Positions 15,637-23,537 of a DNA stretch of 31,133 nucleotides are shown in pieces (the stretch's first letter is position 1; each line of letters starts with the position of its first letter). The notes below the pieces were generated by a model. That model saw only the letters and a program-made list of their open reading frames with translations. It was not told where the DNA came from and searched no databases. This DNA is from Candidatus Falkowiibacteriota bacterium (GTDB lineage: Bacteria; Patescibacteriota; Patescibacteriia; UBA11705; JACRDX01). The position numbers were made by a program, and so were the translations under genes. Location of the stretch: the NCBI GenBank assembly GCA_016212745.1, contig JACRDX010000020.1, positions 1 to 31,133 of the forward strand. Direction: 5' to 3'.

Positions 15637-16401
15637 ATGGCACAGGTTATTTCTGTTGTAAATCAAAAAGGCGGAGTTGGTAAAACAACAACTGCTGTGA
15701 ATCTGGCCGCCTATTTGGCAGAGCATGGCAAATTTGTTTTGCTGGTTGATTTGGATCCGCAGGCAAATGCCACATCTGGTTTGGGCGTTGAATATCAAGA
15801 ACTGGAAAAAGGAATTTACGAAGCTTTGCTTGGCCAACATTCAATACACAACATTTTGCAACAAACAAGACACAATGGTTTTAAACTGGCGCCGTCAACG
15901 CCAAATTTAGCCGGCGCCAGTGTTGAGTTAGTAAATTTGGGTCGCAGAGAATATTGTTTGGCCGATGCATTATTGGGCATTAAAAGCGACTTTGATTATA
16001 TTTTGATTGATTGCCCGCCGTCATTGGGTTTGTTGACTGTCAATGGTTTGGTCGCAGCAGATCATGTTTTGATTCCAGTGCAAGCTGAATATTTTGCGCT
16101 TGAAGGATTAGGACAACTTTTGAACACGATAAATTTGGTGCGGCAAAACGTGAAACCAGAACTTAATATTTTAGGCGCTGTGATTACGATGTTTGATAAA
16201 CGGGTGAGGTTGTCATCGCAGGTAATGGAAGAGTTGTACAAATTTTTTCCAAATAAAATTTTCCGTTCTGTTATTCCACGTTCAGTGCGTTTGAGCGAAG
16301 CGCCGAGTCATGGATTGACAATTCATCATTATGATTCTGGTTCAACTGGCGCGAAAGCATACGAAAGATTGGCGAGAGAGGTGATAGAATTACTCGGATA
16401 A
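15637..16401 (+). CDS. parA: ParA/Soj chromosome-partition ATPase
   Basis: ParA binds DNA nonspecifically in its ATP form and moves ParB-parS complexes. The deviant Walker A KGGVGKTTT lies in the first 20 residues (MAQVISVVNQKGGVGKTTTA). Then come the switch-like DLDPQANATSGLG, Walker B YILIDCPPSLGLLT, and IPVQAEYFALEGL, all standard Soj landmarks. The 254 residues match chromosomal ParA. parB lies 127 bases downstream in the same direction, across a palindromic gap. The pair suggests a chromosomal locus, often near the origin, but no parS consensus (TGTTTCACGTGAAACA) was seen in the window. Confidence 0.96.
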   Translation: MAQVISVVNQKGGVGKTTTAVNLAAYLAEHGKFVLLVDLDPQANATSGLGVEYQELEKGIYEALLGQHSIHNILQQTRHNGFKLAPSTPNLAGASVELVNLGRREYCLADALLGIKSDFDYILIDCPPSLGLLTVNGLVAADHVLIPVQAEYFALEGLGQLLNTINLVRQNVKPELNILGAVITMFDKRVRLSSQVMEELYKFFPNKIFRSVIPRSVRLSEAPSHGLTIHHYDSGSTGAKAYERLAREVIELLG

Positions 16402-16429
16402 TTCTAATAAATGACAAAGGACAAATTTC

Positions 16430-16482
16430 AAATGTCAATTCAATGACAAAATCCGAATATCAAAATTTGTCATTAGACATTT
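16430..16482. repeat. Palindrome between parA and parB
   Basis: AAATGTC + AATGACAAA pair with TTTGTCATT + GACATTT, giving about 16 paired positions around a 15-base AT-rich loop. It lacks a T-run. The flanks carry further ATTTGATATTTGATATTTG-like low-complexity repeats. Confidence 0.65.
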
Positions 16483-16528
16483 GGATTTGATTTGATATTT
16501 GATATTTGAAATTAAGAATTATTTAGTT

Positions 16529-17422
16529 ATGTCCAAAATACTGGGTCTTGGTAGGGGGCTTGGTTCGTTGATTCCAACAAAAGTGGCCAAGGAGGCAGTT
16601 CGTGAAGAAAATAAAGACGTGGCATTCACGTCAGATGTTTTTGGCGCGCAACAAATTCCAGTTGATTTAATTGAACCAAATCCTTTTCAGCCGCGGCAGG
16701 AGTTTGACCACGAAGGTTTGGATGATTTGATTGAATCAATAAAACAGTATGGAATAATTCAGCCGCTTATTTTGAGTAGAGAAGGCGGGCGCTTTCAGCT
16801 GATTGTTGGCGAGCGCAGATGGCGCGCTGCAAAAATTGCGGGATTGAAAACTGTGCCAGCAATTATTCGCGATGCCAGCATGCAGGAAAAGCTGGAATTG
16901 GCATTGATTGAAAACATTCAGCGCAAGGATTTGAATGCCATTGAACGCGCTTTGGCATATCGCAGATTGATTGATGAATTTAATTTAACGCAAGAGCAGG
17001 CGGCAAAACGGCTTGGCAAATGTCGGCCGGCCATAACGCAGACATTGTCATTTTTAAATTTGCCAGAAGTTATGCAGAGAGCTTTAGCAGAAGAAAAAAT
17101 CAGCGAGGGCCATGCGAAAGTTCTATGTGGAATAAAAGATATAGTTGAACAGCAGGAACTTTTTAAGAAAATTTTGCAATATCATTTTTCGGTGCGCGAT
17201 ACGGAAAACGAAAGTAGCACGAGAAATCGCAGAAAACCGCGCGAATCCTATGGGCTGGACACGGAAATGCGGCGGTGGCAGGAAGATTTGCAATCAGCAT
17301 TGTCAACGCGTGTGACAATAAAAAACAAAGGCGGCGAAGGCGAACTAGCAATTAAATTTTTTTCCAAAGAAGAGCTTGAAAACATAACAAAGAAAATTTT
17401 GGCGGCGAATAAAAATGGATAA
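16529..17422 (+). CDS. parB: ParB/Spo0J chromosome-partition protein
   Basis: ParB is a CTP-dependent clamp that loads on parS and partners ParA. ATG 16529 (MSKILGLGRGLGSLIP) gives the standard ParB opening; the longer frame from 16499 starts in repeat DNA. The family landmarks are LIEPNPFQPRQEF, the CTP-binding GERRWRAAKIAG, ENIQRKDLNAIERA, and the HTH that follows LTQEQAAKRLGKCRPAITQ. A basic linker and a C-terminal dimerisation domain complete 297 residues. A lipoprotein gene follows 20 bases downstream. Confidence 0.96.
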   Translation: MSKILGLGRGLGSLIPTKVAKEAVREENKDVAFTSDVFGAQQIPVDLIEPNPFQPRQEFDHEGLDDLIESIKQYGIIQPLILSREGGRFQLIVGERRWRAAKIAGLKTVPAIIRDASMQEKLELALIENIQRKDLNAIERALAYRRLIDEFNLTQEQAAKRLGKCRPAITQTLSFLNLPEVMQRALAEEKISEGHAKVLCGIKDIVEQQELFKKILQYHFSVRDTENESSTRNRRKPRESYGLDTEMRRWQEDLQSALSTRVTIKNKGGEGELAIKFFSKEELENITKKILAANKNG

Positions 17423-17442
17423 TATCGGAGGGCGCGGAGTTT

Positions 17443-18024
17443 ATGAAAAAAGTAATGATTTTGTTAATTAGCATTGCGATAGTTTTTTGTTTTAGCGGGT
17501 GCGCGAAAAAAGCAGATTTTAATTTTTATAATTTTGAAATGAGCAAGTCCGAAATCGCAAAGGCAGTAAAAGGTTGGGATATTTATACAAATGGAACGTG
17601 GAGATTTGAAATGCGATTCCCGACCGATTGGAATGTCAAAAAAGTTGATGAATGGAGCAAGGAAGTTTATTTTATACCCAAAGACAAGCAGGCGGAGTTT
17701 AACGTTGGAAATTATAAAGGCGTGATTTATATCAAGGGCGTGATGAATTTTCAGACAAAGTATGATTTGGCAAAATATATGGACAGCGTTGGCCGCAAAG
17801 AGATTTTGGGCGGAACATACCAGCAATTGCAGGTGAAGGTCGGCGGGCAGGATGCGATTTTGATAAAAAATGCGGAGGAGTTTTATAGCGTTTGGGCTGA
17901 TGAATTGTTGATAAATTTAGGTGACAGAATTTTGGACATTTTTATCTACGACAAAACGCCGGATGTTCTTGCGGCGTTAAACAGCATGACTTTTTATGGT
18001 GATGTTGTTAAAGATATAGAATGA
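17443..18024 (+). CDS. Putative lipoprotein of unknown function
   Basis: A lipoprotein signal peptide is clear: MKKVMILLISIAIVFCFSGC, with the lipobox cysteine at residue 20. The mature part of about 170 residues is mostly beta-type, with WRFEMRFPTDWNVKK and later KVGGQDAILI. This resembles PsbP-like or other small beta lipoproteins that start with 'F.i.yP..W', but I would not name a family. It lies 20 bases after parB and is probably co-transcribed. A purine-rich GGAGGGCGCGGAG tract precedes the ATG. Its stop overlaps a short repeat at 18023. Confidence 0.8.
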   Translation: MKKVMILLISIAIVFCFSGCAKKADFNFYNFEMSKSEIAKAVKGWDIYTNGTWRFEMRFPTDWNVKKVDEWSKEVYFIPKDKQAEFNVGNYKGVIYIKGVMNFQTKYDLAKYMDSVGRKEILGGTYQQLQVKVGGQDAILIKNAEEFYSVWADELLINLGDRILDIFIYDKTPDVLAALNSMTFYGDVVKDIE

Positions 18025-18051
18025 GATTGCTTCGCCGAGCCTCGCAATGAC
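18023..18051. repeat. Short GAGATTGCTTCG...CTCGCAATGAC palindromic repeat
   Basis: ATTGC (18026-18030) and GCAAT (18044-18048) form the arms around TTCGCCGAGCCTC. The pattern matches the dispersed 'GCAATGACA' palindromes I know from many bacterial genomes. Only one copy is seen here, overlapping the stop of the lipoprotein gene. Confidence 0.55.
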
Positions 18052-18064
18052 AAGGTGAAAGAGT

Positions 18065-18099
18065 AAAAAAAGCGCCCCCCACGAAGTTTCGTGGGGGGC
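18065..18099 (-). terminator. Intrinsic terminator of the GC-rich SPFH unit
   Basis: GCCCCCCACGAA / TTCGTGGGGGGC, a perfect 12-bp stem with a two-base loop. On the minus strand it is followed by GC then TTTTTTT, ending the unit 18109-19670. On the plus strand the following TTTGCGTTG is weaker but may also stop the parAB-lipoprotein transcript. Confidence 0.88.
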
Positions 18100-18108
18100 T
18101 TTGCGTTG

Positions 18109-18783
18109 TCATCGGAATGTTTGCCCTGTGATTTTGCAGCCGACATCGCCTTTGGTCTCAGGCCACCCGTCCCGAGACATTGTCCAGTAAAAATCTTTTT
18201 CCTTGACAGGGAACCACTGGACAAGTTCCTTGCCGCCCACCTTCTCTTTTTCTGCCCACTCCGCATTCATGATGCGGAGCTTCCACTCGCCGCACTCGGC
18301 TGTGGCGGTGAAGTGGAGAACGGTGCCCGCCGGGTAGATCGGGTCACCGTTGGCAGATGTTCCCAGCGGTTGCACCGGCGGCGTGGGCTGCGGAGCAGTC
18401 GGAGCCGGCAGGCGTGTGGATGCCTGCGCTTCCACTGTTTTGTGCAGCCGCGCGAGTTCAGCGCTCACGCCGCTGCCGCACTCCTGCGCCAGCCCGATCG
18501 CCGCGAAGACCAGCCCCCCGAAGAGCACCAGTGACACGAGTCCGCCGATGTTTTCAAAGATCTGGACCACGCGGTCTGGCTGCCGACCTCCACGCGCTGC
18601 CGGCTGCCCCGGCTGGTTTGCTCCCTGTCCAGCAGGTGCAGGTTGCCTGCGGTTGGAAAACACTACGATCACGACTACCACCGCTATGGCAGTCGCAATC
18701 CCGAAACCCCACCAGCCCCAAATGGCGCTGGCGAGAATTACGGCGCCTATTGCCGCCAAAATTACTGCTACTACGTTCCGCAT
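18109..18783 (-). CDS. GC-rich membrane protein of unknown function
   Basis: The 224-residue protein starts with a long hydrophobic region (two closely spaced helices within about residues 4-42, containing WGWWGFG). A proline/glycine/arginine-rich linker (QPAPAGQGANQPGQPAARGG) and a third helix (about 80-97) follow. The C-terminal half is soluble, with cysteines in ATAECGEWKL and DVGCKITG. The SD GAGGAAG precedes the ATG. It starts 20 bases after the SPFH gene and shares its promoter and terminator. GC is high (45 of 60 in one line). The pairing suggests a membrane partner of the SPFH protein, as NfeD-type proteins partner other SPFH proteins, but no NfeD likeness was seen. Confidence 0.75.
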   Translation of the reverse strand: MRNVVAVILAAIGAVILASAIWGWWGFGIATAIAVVVVIVVFSNRRQPAPAGQGANQPGQPAARGGRQPDRVVQIFENIGGLVSLVLFGGLVFAAIGLAQECGSGVSAELARLHKTVEAQASTRLPAPTAPQPTPPVQPLGTSANGDPIYPAGTVLHFTATAECGEWKLRIMNAEWAEKEKVGGKELVQWFPVKEKDFYWTMSRDGWPETKGDVGCKITGQTFR

Positions 18784-18803
18784 GTTCTTCCTCGCGTTGG
18801 TTG

Positions 18804-19670
18804 TTAATCCGTCTTTTTCCCTTTGCTGCCACCCTTGCCGAGCGCTTCACCGATTGCTCTCGCGATCTCAACGCCCGATGCGCCAACGGCCGCTTGCCAG
18901 TCTTTGCCTTCCAGTGCCTTGGCGCGAGCTTCGAGCGCCGCGGTTTTGACTGCCTCAACTTGCCGCAGTCTTTCCGCCTCTCCCGCGGCGACGGTTCTGT
19001 GATACTCACCGTCAGCCTCTCCGCGAGCCGCCTCGGTAGCTTTGCGTTCCTGCTCCTTCTTTCTCTCGGCCGCTTGCGCTTTTGCCTCCAGCTGCGCTTT
19101 TTTCGGGGCTTGCAGTCCAGCCTCGATCGAAGGATCTTCGAACCTGTAGTTTTCCAAGTTGAATGATACGATCGTTACTCCGAATTTGTCCATTGCCTCT
19201 GTCGTGAAGGCAGTTGTTGTTTCCTCGTCCAAGGTGCTCATGATGTTGCCCCGTTTTTTGTTGAGCGACACGTGGACGCGGAACACCTTGAGCAAGACTT
19301 CTCGCAGCAACTGCTGCAGTTTCTTGCTCACGCCGTCTGCGCCAGCCTCCTGCTCTGCAAGCAGGTATAGTTTGGCGGTATCAGAGGACGTGCTGCTCGC
19401 GAACTTCCATTCAAACGAACAGTCCACTGTCACCGGAATATTGTCGCTGGTAAAGATACTCTTTTGCTGGATGTTGTCCACGAGCATGACCTTCTCCTCC
19501 CTTTCCTCCGCGTCCTCCATCCCAGGCCACACCCAGTTGAACCCAGACGGAGCCAACCGATTAAACTCGCCCCACTTCCGAATCACCAGAAAGCGGGGGA
19601 AGCGGGGGAATTTCGCCCCCAGACTCGTTATGGCCATACCCAGAAACAGAATGCCAAGGATGTACAGCAT
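18804..19670 (-). CDS. SPFH/band 7 domain protein (stomatin/flotillin-like)
   Basis: An N-terminal membrane helix (MLYILGILFLGMAITSLGA) leads into a band 7 domain of about 160 residues (VMLVDNIQQKSIFTSDNIPV ... VTIVSFNLENYRF). A long alanine/glutamate/lysine/arginine-rich coiled coil follows (about 205-270), ending in a GKGGSKGKK tail. SPFH proteins form oligomeric membrane scaffolds linked to microdomains or protease control. The gene has an exact AGGAGG SD, a near-consensus promoter about 80 bases upstream, and GC near 57% (34 of 60 in one line), unlike the parAB and RSH genes around it. The specific subfamily is not assigned. Confidence 0.85.
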   Translation of the reverse strand: MLYILGILFLGMAITSLGAKFPRFPRFLVIRKWGEFNRLAPSGFNWVWPGMEDAEEREEKVMLVDNIQQKSIFTSDNIPVTVDCSFEWKFASSTSSDTAKLYLLAEQEAGADGVSKKLQQLLREVLLKVFRVHVSLNKKRGNIMSTLDEETTTAFTTEAMDKFGVTIVSFNLENYRFEDPSIEAGLQAPKKAQLEAKAQAAERKKEQERKATEAARGEADGEYHRTVAAGEAERLRQVEAVKTAALEARAKALEGKDWQAAVGASGVEIARAIGEALGKGGSKGKKTD

Positions 19671-19747
19671 GATAGCCTCCTATTTCTATTTTGCGTTATT
19701 GTCAACGTTCACATCCCTCGTCAAATTACGAAGGATTTTACATAAAC

Positions 19748-19776
19748 ATTATAGCATATTTTGAAAAAATAGTCAA
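19748..19776 (-). promoter_or_regulatory. Near-consensus sigma70 promoter of the SPFH unit
   Basis: On the minus strand TTGACT (19776-19771), 17 bases, TATAAT (19753-19748). The predicted start leaves a leader of about 70 bases before the SPFH ATG. Confidence 0.82.
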
Positions 19777-19821
19777 TCGGGCGATGTTGATTCTGTGGTA
19801 AATTTAGCTAGGCGCAAGCAC

Positions 19822-19848
19822 AAAAAGCGCCCTGTCGAATGACAGGGC
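19822..19848 (-). terminator. Intrinsic terminator of the RSH-pilin operon
   Basis: GCCCTGTC / GACAGGGC perfect 8-bp stem with a GAAT loop. On the minus strand it is followed by GC and TTTTT, 22 bases after the pilin-like gene. Confidence 0.85.
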
Positions 19849-19869
19849 TTCAATAAAATTGTTTGTTGG

Positions 19870-20331
19870 TTATTTCGCGGCAACGGTTGTTAAACTATTT
19901 AGAATAAACGAGACTAAAACATAGGCAGAAAAGATAACGACAAGCCCGATTGCCGCCCATTTCATTGCGTTTGTTCCTTTCTGAACTTTTGTATCTGAAC
20001 CAGCAGAGGTTAGCCAGAGAAATCCGCCATAGATAAATATAACCAATGCCGCAGCGCCAGTGACGCCTAAAATCGCGCGGATTATTCTGTTGATTAAAAT
20101 ATTTGGGTCAGTTATCCCAAGAAAATTTGGTAATTCGTAGGTTGATCCGCTGTCAGCAGGTGTTCCGCCAGGACTAGCCCCTGGTGTTCCGCCTGGTCCA
20201 ATTCCCGGCGTTCCGCCGGGGCCAACGCCAGGAGTTCCGCCAGGATCAGCCGCGTCTTGGGCGTAGATGAATTGTTGCGCGGGTGCGAATATTATCAATA
20301 TCAACGCAATGGCAAACAAAATCTTTTTCAT
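19870..20331 (-). CDS. Small exported two-helix protein, pilin-like (TrbC/VirB2-type topology), with PGGTPG repeats
   Basis: The 153-residue protein has a signal peptide (KKILFAIALILIIFAPAQQF, ending YAQ). A low-complexity region has four PGGTPG-type repeats of about 8-10 residues each (residues 31-58). Two transmembrane helices follow (about 88-110 and 125-147), separated by a short charged loop (SAGSDTKVQKGTNAMKW). This topology is shared with VirB2/TrbC-like pilins and with many short Patescibacteria proteins. The repeat region is also repetitive at DNA level, with a unit of about 24-30 bases. It starts 4 bases after the RSH gene, so it is in that operon. No secretion genes accompany it here. 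Confidence 0.72.
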   Translation of the reverse strand: MKKILFAIALILIIFAPAQQFIYAQDAADPGGTPGVGPGGTPGIGPGGTPGASPGGTPADSGSTYELPNFLGITDPNILINRIIRAILGVTGAAALVIFIYGGFLWLTSAGSDTKVQKGTNAMKWAAIGLVVIFSAYVLVSFILNSLTTVAAK

Positions 20332-20335
20332 ATTT

Positions 20336-21796
20336 TTATTTTGATAGTGGCAGGAATCTTTTCCAGCCGGTTTTTTTTGTGTAATTTAAAATGTGATGCC
20401 TTGCCGTTGAAGTTTTTACAAAACTCAGCCATTTCGCGCTCGGCCCTTTTCTGTTTTTATCAAGAATAATTTTTACGATATCGCCATTTCTTAGTTTAAA
20501 ATCAAGCGGCGCGATTTCATTGTTTATAAGCACTTGCCCGCATTTGTCGCCAAGCCCTGTGTGAATGTGATAAGCAAAATCAATCGGAGTTGCGCCATCT
20601 GGCAAATCTATGACATCGCCATTTGGCGTGAATACGAAAATGCGGTTTTGAAATATGTCAATTTTAATTTTTTCTAGAAAATTTTTGTCCTGCTGACTTT
20701 TCATCCATTTCACAAGGTCTTCAATCCACACGATTTTTTTATCGCTTGTTGGAACGGTTTCTTTGTATTTCCAATGGCTGGCAATACCCAATTCTGCTTG
20801 CTCATCCATTTCCATCGTGCGGATTTGAAATTCTATGATTTCGCCGTTTTCTCCAAAAACGGTTGTGTGCAGAGATTGATAGCCATTAGGTTTTGGCTGA
20901 GCAATATAGTCCTTGATTCTGCCTTTTACAGGTTTCCAAAGTGCGTGAATAATTCCAACGACAGCATAGCAAGCTGAAATATCGTCCACAATTATTCGCG
21001 CGGCAATGATATCATATATTTGGTTGATATTTTTGTCATACTTTAAAAGTTTGCGATATAAACTGTAATATCTTTTTTTCCGACCAAATATGTTTTTGAT
21101 TTTTATGTTTTCTTTTTTCAGTGCTTTTTGCGCCAGTTCAAGCATTCTGTCCAATGTCTGCTCTTTTTTCGGCGCGCGTTGTTTGAATAATTGGTCCACC
21201 CATTGATATTGTTCTGCATAGGCATATTTGAACGCGGCATCTTCTAATCTGCCTTGCAAATCTCCCATGCCAAGTCTGTTCGCGATTGGCGCGTATATTT
21301 CCAAAGTCTCCAAGGCGATTCTTTTTTGTTTGTTTGCTGGCAGTACGAACAATGTCTGTAAATTATCCAGCCTGTCAGCGAATTTTATGATGATAACGCG
21401 GACATCATCTGCCATTGCCACGAACATTTTGCGCAAATTTTCCACATAGCGATTTATGCCGCGATATTTTACATGACCGACCTTGGTGATGCCCTCTACC
21501 ATGTCAGCGATATCAGCGCCAAATTCCTTTTTTATATCATTGAGCGTGAATTTTGTTTCTTCTGGGACGTCGTGTAAAAGGCCCGCCATTATAATTGGCA
21601 GCGGCAGTTTTGATTCGGCCAAAATTTCCGCAGTGCCAAGCGGATGTTGAATGTATTCTGTGCCAGATGCTCTTTTCTGGTTTTGGTGCGCCAATTCAGC
21701 AAAAGCATAAGCGCGCTCAACTTCGTTCAATTGGGCTTGCGGCGCATTAGGATAGTTGGTCGTGATAATTGATAATAGTTTTGTGAGTGAGTGCAT
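20336..21796 (-). CDS. RelA/SpoT-family (p)ppGpp synthetase/hydrolase, hydrolase motifs present
   Basis: The enzyme makes and degrades the alarmone (p)ppGpp. ATG 21796 (MHSLTKLLS) is preferred over the TTG at 21811 because the latter abuts the upstream stop. The HD hydrolase domain keeps RASGTEYIQHP, GLLHDVPEET and KFADRLDN, so metal-binding residues are present (the usual ED is EE). The synthetase domain has YSLYRKL, YDIIAARIIV, PNGYQSLHT and EFQIRTMEMD. A TGS domain (FTPNGDVIDLPDGATPIDFA) follows and the protein stops there at 486 residues, without the zinc-finger/ACT region of the roughly 700-750-residue enzymes. It follows its paralogue by 15 bases. Confidence 0.92.
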   Translation of the reverse strand: MHSLTKLLSIITTNYPNAPQAQLNEVERAYAFAELAHQNQKRASGTEYIQHPLGTAEILAESKLPLPIIMAGLLHDVPEETKFTLNDIKKEFGADIADMVEGITKVGHVKYRGINRYVENLRKMFVAMADDVRVIIIKFADRLDNLQTLFVLPANKQKRIALETLEIYAPIANRLGMGDLQGRLEDAAFKYAYAEQYQWVDQLFKQRAPKKEQTLDRMLELAQKALKKENIKIKNIFGRKKRYYSLYRKLLKYDKNINQIYDIIAARIIVDDISACYAVVGIIHALWKPVKGRIKDYIAQPKPNGYQSLHTTVFGENGEIIEFQIRTMEMDEQAELGIASHWKYKETVPTSDKKIVWIEDLVKWMKSQQDKNFLEKIKIDIFQNRIFVFTPNGDVIDLPDGATPIDFAYHIHTGLGDKCGQVLINNEIAPLDFKLRNGDIVKIILDKNRKGPSAKWLSFVKTSTARHHILNYTKKTGWKRFLPLSK

Positions 21797-21811
21797 GTGA
21801 TAATTATACAA

Positions 21812-23452
21812 TTACGTTGATTGATTTTCAATAAATTTTTCAATCTGCTTGCGCGCAAATGGTGTTTTTGCAAAATTTAGCCATTCTGGTTTTGGACCGA
21901 TTTGTTTTTCGTCAATAACAATTTCAATAACATCGCCGGTATTGATTTTCATGTTTAGTGGAACAGGAACACCGTTTAGTTTTGCGCTTGACATTTTGTT
22001 TCCCAGCTCGGTGTGGACAGCATAGGCAAAATCAACTGGCGTCGCGCCTTCTGGAAGGTCAATGATATCTCCCTTTGGAGTGTATGTGTAAATTTTTTTT
22101 ATTAATAATTTGGTACTTACGTTTTCTAAAAATTCTTCTGGCGTGGCGTAATATTGTTGTTGGTCAATCAGTTCGCGAATCCATAGCGGGGTTTTTTCTG
22201 GCTGATTTTTGTAGTACCAATGGGACGCTATTCCGTATTTTGCTTCCTCGTCCATTTCTCTGGTGCGGATTTGAAATTCTGTCATGCGGCTATTCAATCC
22301 AAATACGACTGTGTGTAGCGCGCGGTATCCGTTTTCTTTGGGCGTTGAGATATAATCTTTGAATCTGCGATTTTTGGGTTTCCAAATTCCGTGGATAATG
22401 CCCAAAACGCGATAGCACTCGTCAACGTTGTTTACAATAATACGCAAAGCAAAAACATCGCAGATTTCATCAAATGGTTTATTTTTATTTTTCATTTTGA
22501 GGTGAATGCTGTAAAAATGCTTGAAGCGGCCGTTTATTTCTGCGGTTATGCCAAGAGCGCGGCATGCTTTTTGAACAATTTGGGCTGTTTTGTAGATGTA
22601 TTTTTCTCTGTTTTTGCGTTCGTCAACATTAAAGTGTTTTTCTATTTTCGCGTATTCTTGCGGCATCAGATATTTGAAAGCATAGTCTTCCAGCTGCCAG
22701 CGCAAGCGCCAGATACCGAGCAGGTCAGCAATGTGCGCGAAAACATCAAGAGCTTCTTTTGCCGCTTCTTCACGTTTGTGCTGCGGAATGGCGTCTATGT
22801 TTTTGACAATATCAAGAAGCGAGCACAGTTTTATTAAAATTACGCGCGGGTCTTTGGCAAACGCTATCAACATTTGGCGCAAATCTTCTACATGGCGGGC
22901 CGTTTTCAGTGGTTTGAGGTTGGAAATTTTTTGATAATTTTCCAGCATTTCTGCAATTTCCTGTCCAAATTCCTGTTTGATTGTCACGACGTTCGCGACG
23001 TTATAGATTGGTGATAGCAAATTATGTAAAAAGCCAGCTGCCACGACTTGCACCGTTAGTTTCATTTCTGCCAGATAGTAGGCCGTGGCTGAGAAATGGC
23101 GAAAATCTAAGTTGTGGTCAGCTGCCATTTTTTTAGCGAAACAATGGGCTTTTGTCAACAAATAAATGTCCGCAGCGCACGCGTGTTTTATTTTGTTTAA
23201 TGCGTCAGGCGCAGTTTCAGCGAAATTAAAAAGAAGTCCGGCTGCTATGATTTCTGGGCGAGGATCAATTTCTATTAACGCGCTTGCGATGTTTAATGTT
23301 TCGGAGAGGATGCGTTTTCTGTCGCGCACAGGCAATTCTTTTAGCTGTTTTTTGAGAAAAGAATAAGACGCTTCAATGCTTTTATCATTAAAATCGGGCC
23401 GTTTTTCTTTAATGCCGTTTAGTAGCTCTTTTATTTTGCTTGATTCAAACAT
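21812..23452 (-). CDS. RelA/SpoT-family protein with degenerate hydrolase domain (synthetase-type paralogue)
   Basis: ATG 23452 (MFESSKIKELL) gives 546 residues; an upstream in-frame extension runs back through the promoter. The HD hydrolase is decayed: the HD pair reads HN in AAGFLHNLLSP and FN in an earlier similar stretch (AAGLLFNFAET). The ADRLHN motif reads CSLLDI. The synthetase domain is intact: GRFKHFYSIHLKM, CDVFALRII, ENGYRALHT and EFQIRTREMDEE, keeping the usual R, K-H, D, Y, H and E. A TGS domain (YTPKGDIIDLPEGATPVDFA) ends the protein; no ACT domain. It is therefore RelA-like in expected activity, beside a SpoT/Rel-like paralogue. Confidence 0.9.
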   Translation of the reverse strand: MFESSKIKELLNGIKEKRPDFNDKSIEASYSFLKKQLKELPVRDRKRILSETLNIASALIEIDPRPEIIAAGLLFNFAETAPDALNKIKHACAADIYLLTKAHCFAKKMAADHNLDFRHFSATAYYLAEMKLTVQVVAAGFLHNLLSPIYNVANVVTIKQEFGQEIAEMLENYQKISNLKPLKTARHVEDLRQMLIAFAKDPRVILIKLCSLLDIVKNIDAIPQHKREEAAKEALDVFAHIADLLGIWRLRWQLEDYAFKYLMPQEYAKIEKHFNVDERKNREKYIYKTAQIVQKACRALGITAEINGRFKHFYSIHLKMKNKNKPFDEICDVFALRIIVNNVDECYRVLGIIHGIWKPKNRRFKDYISTPKENGYRALHTVVFGLNSRMTEFQIRTREMDEEAKYGIASHWYYKNQPEKTPLWIRELIDQQQYYATPEEFLENVSTKLLIKKIYTYTPKGDIIDLPEGATPVDFAYAVHTELGNKMSSAKLNGVPVPLNMKINTGDVIEIVIDEKQIGPKPEWLNFAKTPFARKQIEKFIENQST

Positions 23453-23465
23453 AGTATCTATTTTT

Positions 23466-23494
23466 AATTTACAGGTTTTTTGCGTGAAAAGCAA
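23466..23494 (-). promoter_or_regulatory. Probable promoter of the RSH-pilin operon
   Basis: On the minus strand TTGCTT (23494-23489), 17 bases, TAAATT (23471-23466), just upstream of the ATG at 23452. It is back-to-back with the plus-strand promoter at 23503. Confidence 0.55.
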
Positions 23495-23502
23495 GGCCGC
23501 GT

Positions 23503-23531
23503 TTGACATTTTAAAAACAGTAGCGTATAAT
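23503..23531 (+). promoter_or_regulatory. Consensus sigma70 promoter with no protein gene downstream
   Basis: TTGACA (23503-23508), exactly 17 bases, TATAAT (23526-23531): both hexamers are perfect. The predicted start is about 23538. The next plus-strand protein gene is absent through the end of the window, so it must drive an RNA. Confidence 0.85.
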
Positions 23532-23537
23532 GACAAT

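Noticed and set aside
15580..17422. Plasmid origin of the parAB genes
   Set aside because: They resemble chromosomal Soj/Spo0J and sit among housekeeping genes; no plasmid replication gene is present. No parS consensus was found either.
18357..19166. A 269-codon open frame on the plus strand opposite the SPFH unit
   Set aside because: High GC keeps antisense frames open. The minus strand has a promoter, SDs, a terminator and a recognisable SPFH protein; the plus-frame product is arginine/leucine-rich without any family look.
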